Assembly (NCBI GenBank): GCA_001931905.2
Contig: MSJI02000353.1
Span: 1 to 27,948 of the forward strand
Origin: Cladosporium sp. IMV 00045
Taxonomy: Eukaryota; Ascomycota; Dothideomycetes; Cladosporiales; Cladosporiaceae
Length of the DNA: 27,948 nt
Reading direction: 5' to 3'
Below the pieces are notes generated by a model. That model worked only from the letters and a program-made list of their open reading frames with translations, did no database searches and had not been told where the DNA came from. Of this stretch, positions 26,907 to 27,948 are shown piece after piece; the stretch's first letter is position 1, and each line of letters starts with the position of its first letter. The translations under genes were made by a program, and so were the position numbers.

Positions 26907-27948
26907 ATGAACACAAATTCATACGAGGCCAGAGTAAACTTCGCTCTCCAAGCTCTGACAAATGACCAATAACTCAGTGTCAGAACGGCAGCTCGAACAT
27001 ATAATGTCGCTAAACGGACCGTCCGCCGCCGCCGTGCCGGCAACCGCGCGCGTAGCGATCTTACTGCCAATTCGCGTAATCTGACAGATTTAGAGGAAGA
27101 GACTATTGTCCGGTACGTGCTTAATATGTTAGCGCGTTTTTTCCCGCCGCGGCTAGGTGGTATAGAAGATATGGCGAACCGTGTGCTGTCTATACGCGAC
27201 GCGCCGCGTATCGGGAAGAACTAGGCGTCTAATTTCGTAAGGCGCCGCCTAGAGTTGCAGACGCGCTTTTCTCGCAAATACGATTATAGGAGGGCTAAAT
27301 GCGAAGATCCAAAGGTAATTAGTAAGTGGTTTCGCCTGGTTTAGGAAACGCGGATAAGGTACGGAATCGTTAACGATAACATCTATAATTTCGATGAAAC
27401 CGGGTTCATAATGGGAGTTATCTCTTCGGCGATAGTCGTAACTAGCTCCGATAGACATTCTAGAGCTAGCCTAGCATAGCCTAGCAACCGATAATAGGCT
27501 ATAGTAATCTAGGGCGTGAATACACGAAGCTAGACGATCCTAACTTTTGTTATCTTTAAGGGCTAGTATTACCTAGCAAACTAGTATATAGAGTGCGACC
27601 TTCTAGGCGACTAGGTGCTCGCTACTACTCATAATAGCTGGACCACGAACGAGAGAGAGGCAGAGTGGATTAAGCACTTCGACCGCTATACGAACTCGCG
27701 GAAGATAGGCACACACCGGTTACTAATCATCGACGGCTACGTAGAGCTACTACTCTATAGAGTTCGAACTCTACTACGAGAAGCATAAAATCGTAACGTT
27801 ATATATACCTCTATATGCCTCTTATCTGCTTTAGCCGCTTAATGTAGGTTGCTTTAGACCGCTAAAGCAAGCCTATAGTCGCTAGATAGAAGACTTGATA
27901 CGTGGTTACGTAAGTCACGTTAGCAAGCTAGAGTTTCTCTATGCGTTC
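26907..27948 (+). pseudogene. Fot1/pogo-class transposase, RIP-degraded, partial
   Basis: From ATG at 26907 one frame gives YEARVNFALQALTNDQ, stop (26970-26972), then LSVRTAARTYNVAKRTVRRR (psq-type HTH), TDLEEETIVRYVLNM, FPPRLGGIEDMANRVL, GKN-stop-ASNFVRRR, FSRKYDYRRAKCEDPKVISK, and NIYNFDETGFIMGVI with the first catalytic Asp. Further stops follow. Later the second Asp survives in LLIIDGY, where His of DGH is now Tyr, and the third is lost (LNVGCFRPL, Asp to Asn). Stops at Trp codons, CAC to TAC and GAT to AAT are all RIP-type transitions. The copy is dead. The family assignment is strong because most motifs still align in a single frame through the first 500 bp. Confidence 0.85.

Larger units (their letters stand above)
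26809..27948 (+). mobile_element. RIP-mutated Fot1/pogo-class element, right end beyond window
   Basis: The presumed left end follows the TA at 26807-26808. It has 9 bases and two tandem 17-mers (26818-26834, 26835-26851), followed about 55 bp later by a degraded transposase gene. The interior is unusually rich in TpA, TAG and CTA words, as expected after RIP changes CpA to TpA on both strands. The other terminus is outside the window, so the boundary is provisional. Confidence 0.65.

Noticed and set aside
26678..27070. 130-codon frame on the - strand with a hydrophobic stretch
   Set aside because: Overlaps the transposon terminus and the start of a transposase read on the other strand; no family resemblance.

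Overview
This is a nuclear segment from a filamentous ascomycete (Pezizomycotina), plausibly a Dothideomycete, although the class cannot be fixed from the sequence alone. The evidence is short spliceosomal introns of 50-62 bp with CTAAC/CTGAC/TTGAC-like branch points, two or three Zn2Cys6 regulators, a fungal RRM-YTH protein, a DUF1765-type protein, and transposon copies whose damage (TGG to TAG/TGA, CAC to TAC, GAT to AAT) looks like repeat-induced point mutation (RIP).

Layout from left to right. 1-306 is the 3' end of a Fot1/pogo-class element. 445-4044 (-) is an intact, intronless DUF1765-type gene. After a 1.3 kb divergent promoter region, 5340-6930 (+) is a two-exon RRM-YTH gene, a predicted m6A-RNA reader. 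7.0-9.5 kb holds only weak ORFs and a pyrimidine-rich promoter. 9559-11396 (+) is a C2H2 + Zn2Cys6 regulator disabled by two frameshifts and a nonsense codon, then cut off inside its middle homology domain. A 5'-truncated hAT element (about 11397-13360, transposase on -) abuts it. Immediately beyond, the middle domain of a different Zn2Cys6 regulator (13233-14814, +) has lost its own zinc cluster but keeps clean splice sites and an open frame running into antisense hAT sequence. 14.8-16.5 kb is gene-poor. 16525-16806 (-) is a scrap of a third Zn2Cys6 protein.

16895-19036 is a complete pogo-class transposon with 44-bp TIRs and an intact DDD transposase. 19083-19971 (-) is a three-exon TATA-binding protein (TBP) gene with one GC-AG intron. 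20149-22240 is a second, related but broken pogo-class transposon. The TBP gene is therefore an island of about 1.1 kb between two transposons, 44 bp from one and 176 bp from the other. 22756-23502 (+) is an unrecognised ORF. 23598-23858 (+) is a fragment resembling the linker and start of the C-terminal zinc ribbon of RNA polymerase I subunit RPA12. 24105-26165 (-) is a TPR-array gene of about 14 repeats broken by two frameshifts and two stops. 26.8 kb to the right edge is a heavily mutated Fot1-class element whose catalytic Asp is changed to Asn.

The main theme is transposon-driven remodelling around housekeeping genes: DUF1765-type, RRM-YTH and TBP are intact, while regulators and the TPR gene are broken, chimeric or truncated. 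The most unusual shared structure is a 17-bp periodicity inside the terminal repeats of all four pogo-class elements. No tRNA, rRNA, CRISPR array or prokaryotic-type operon was seen.
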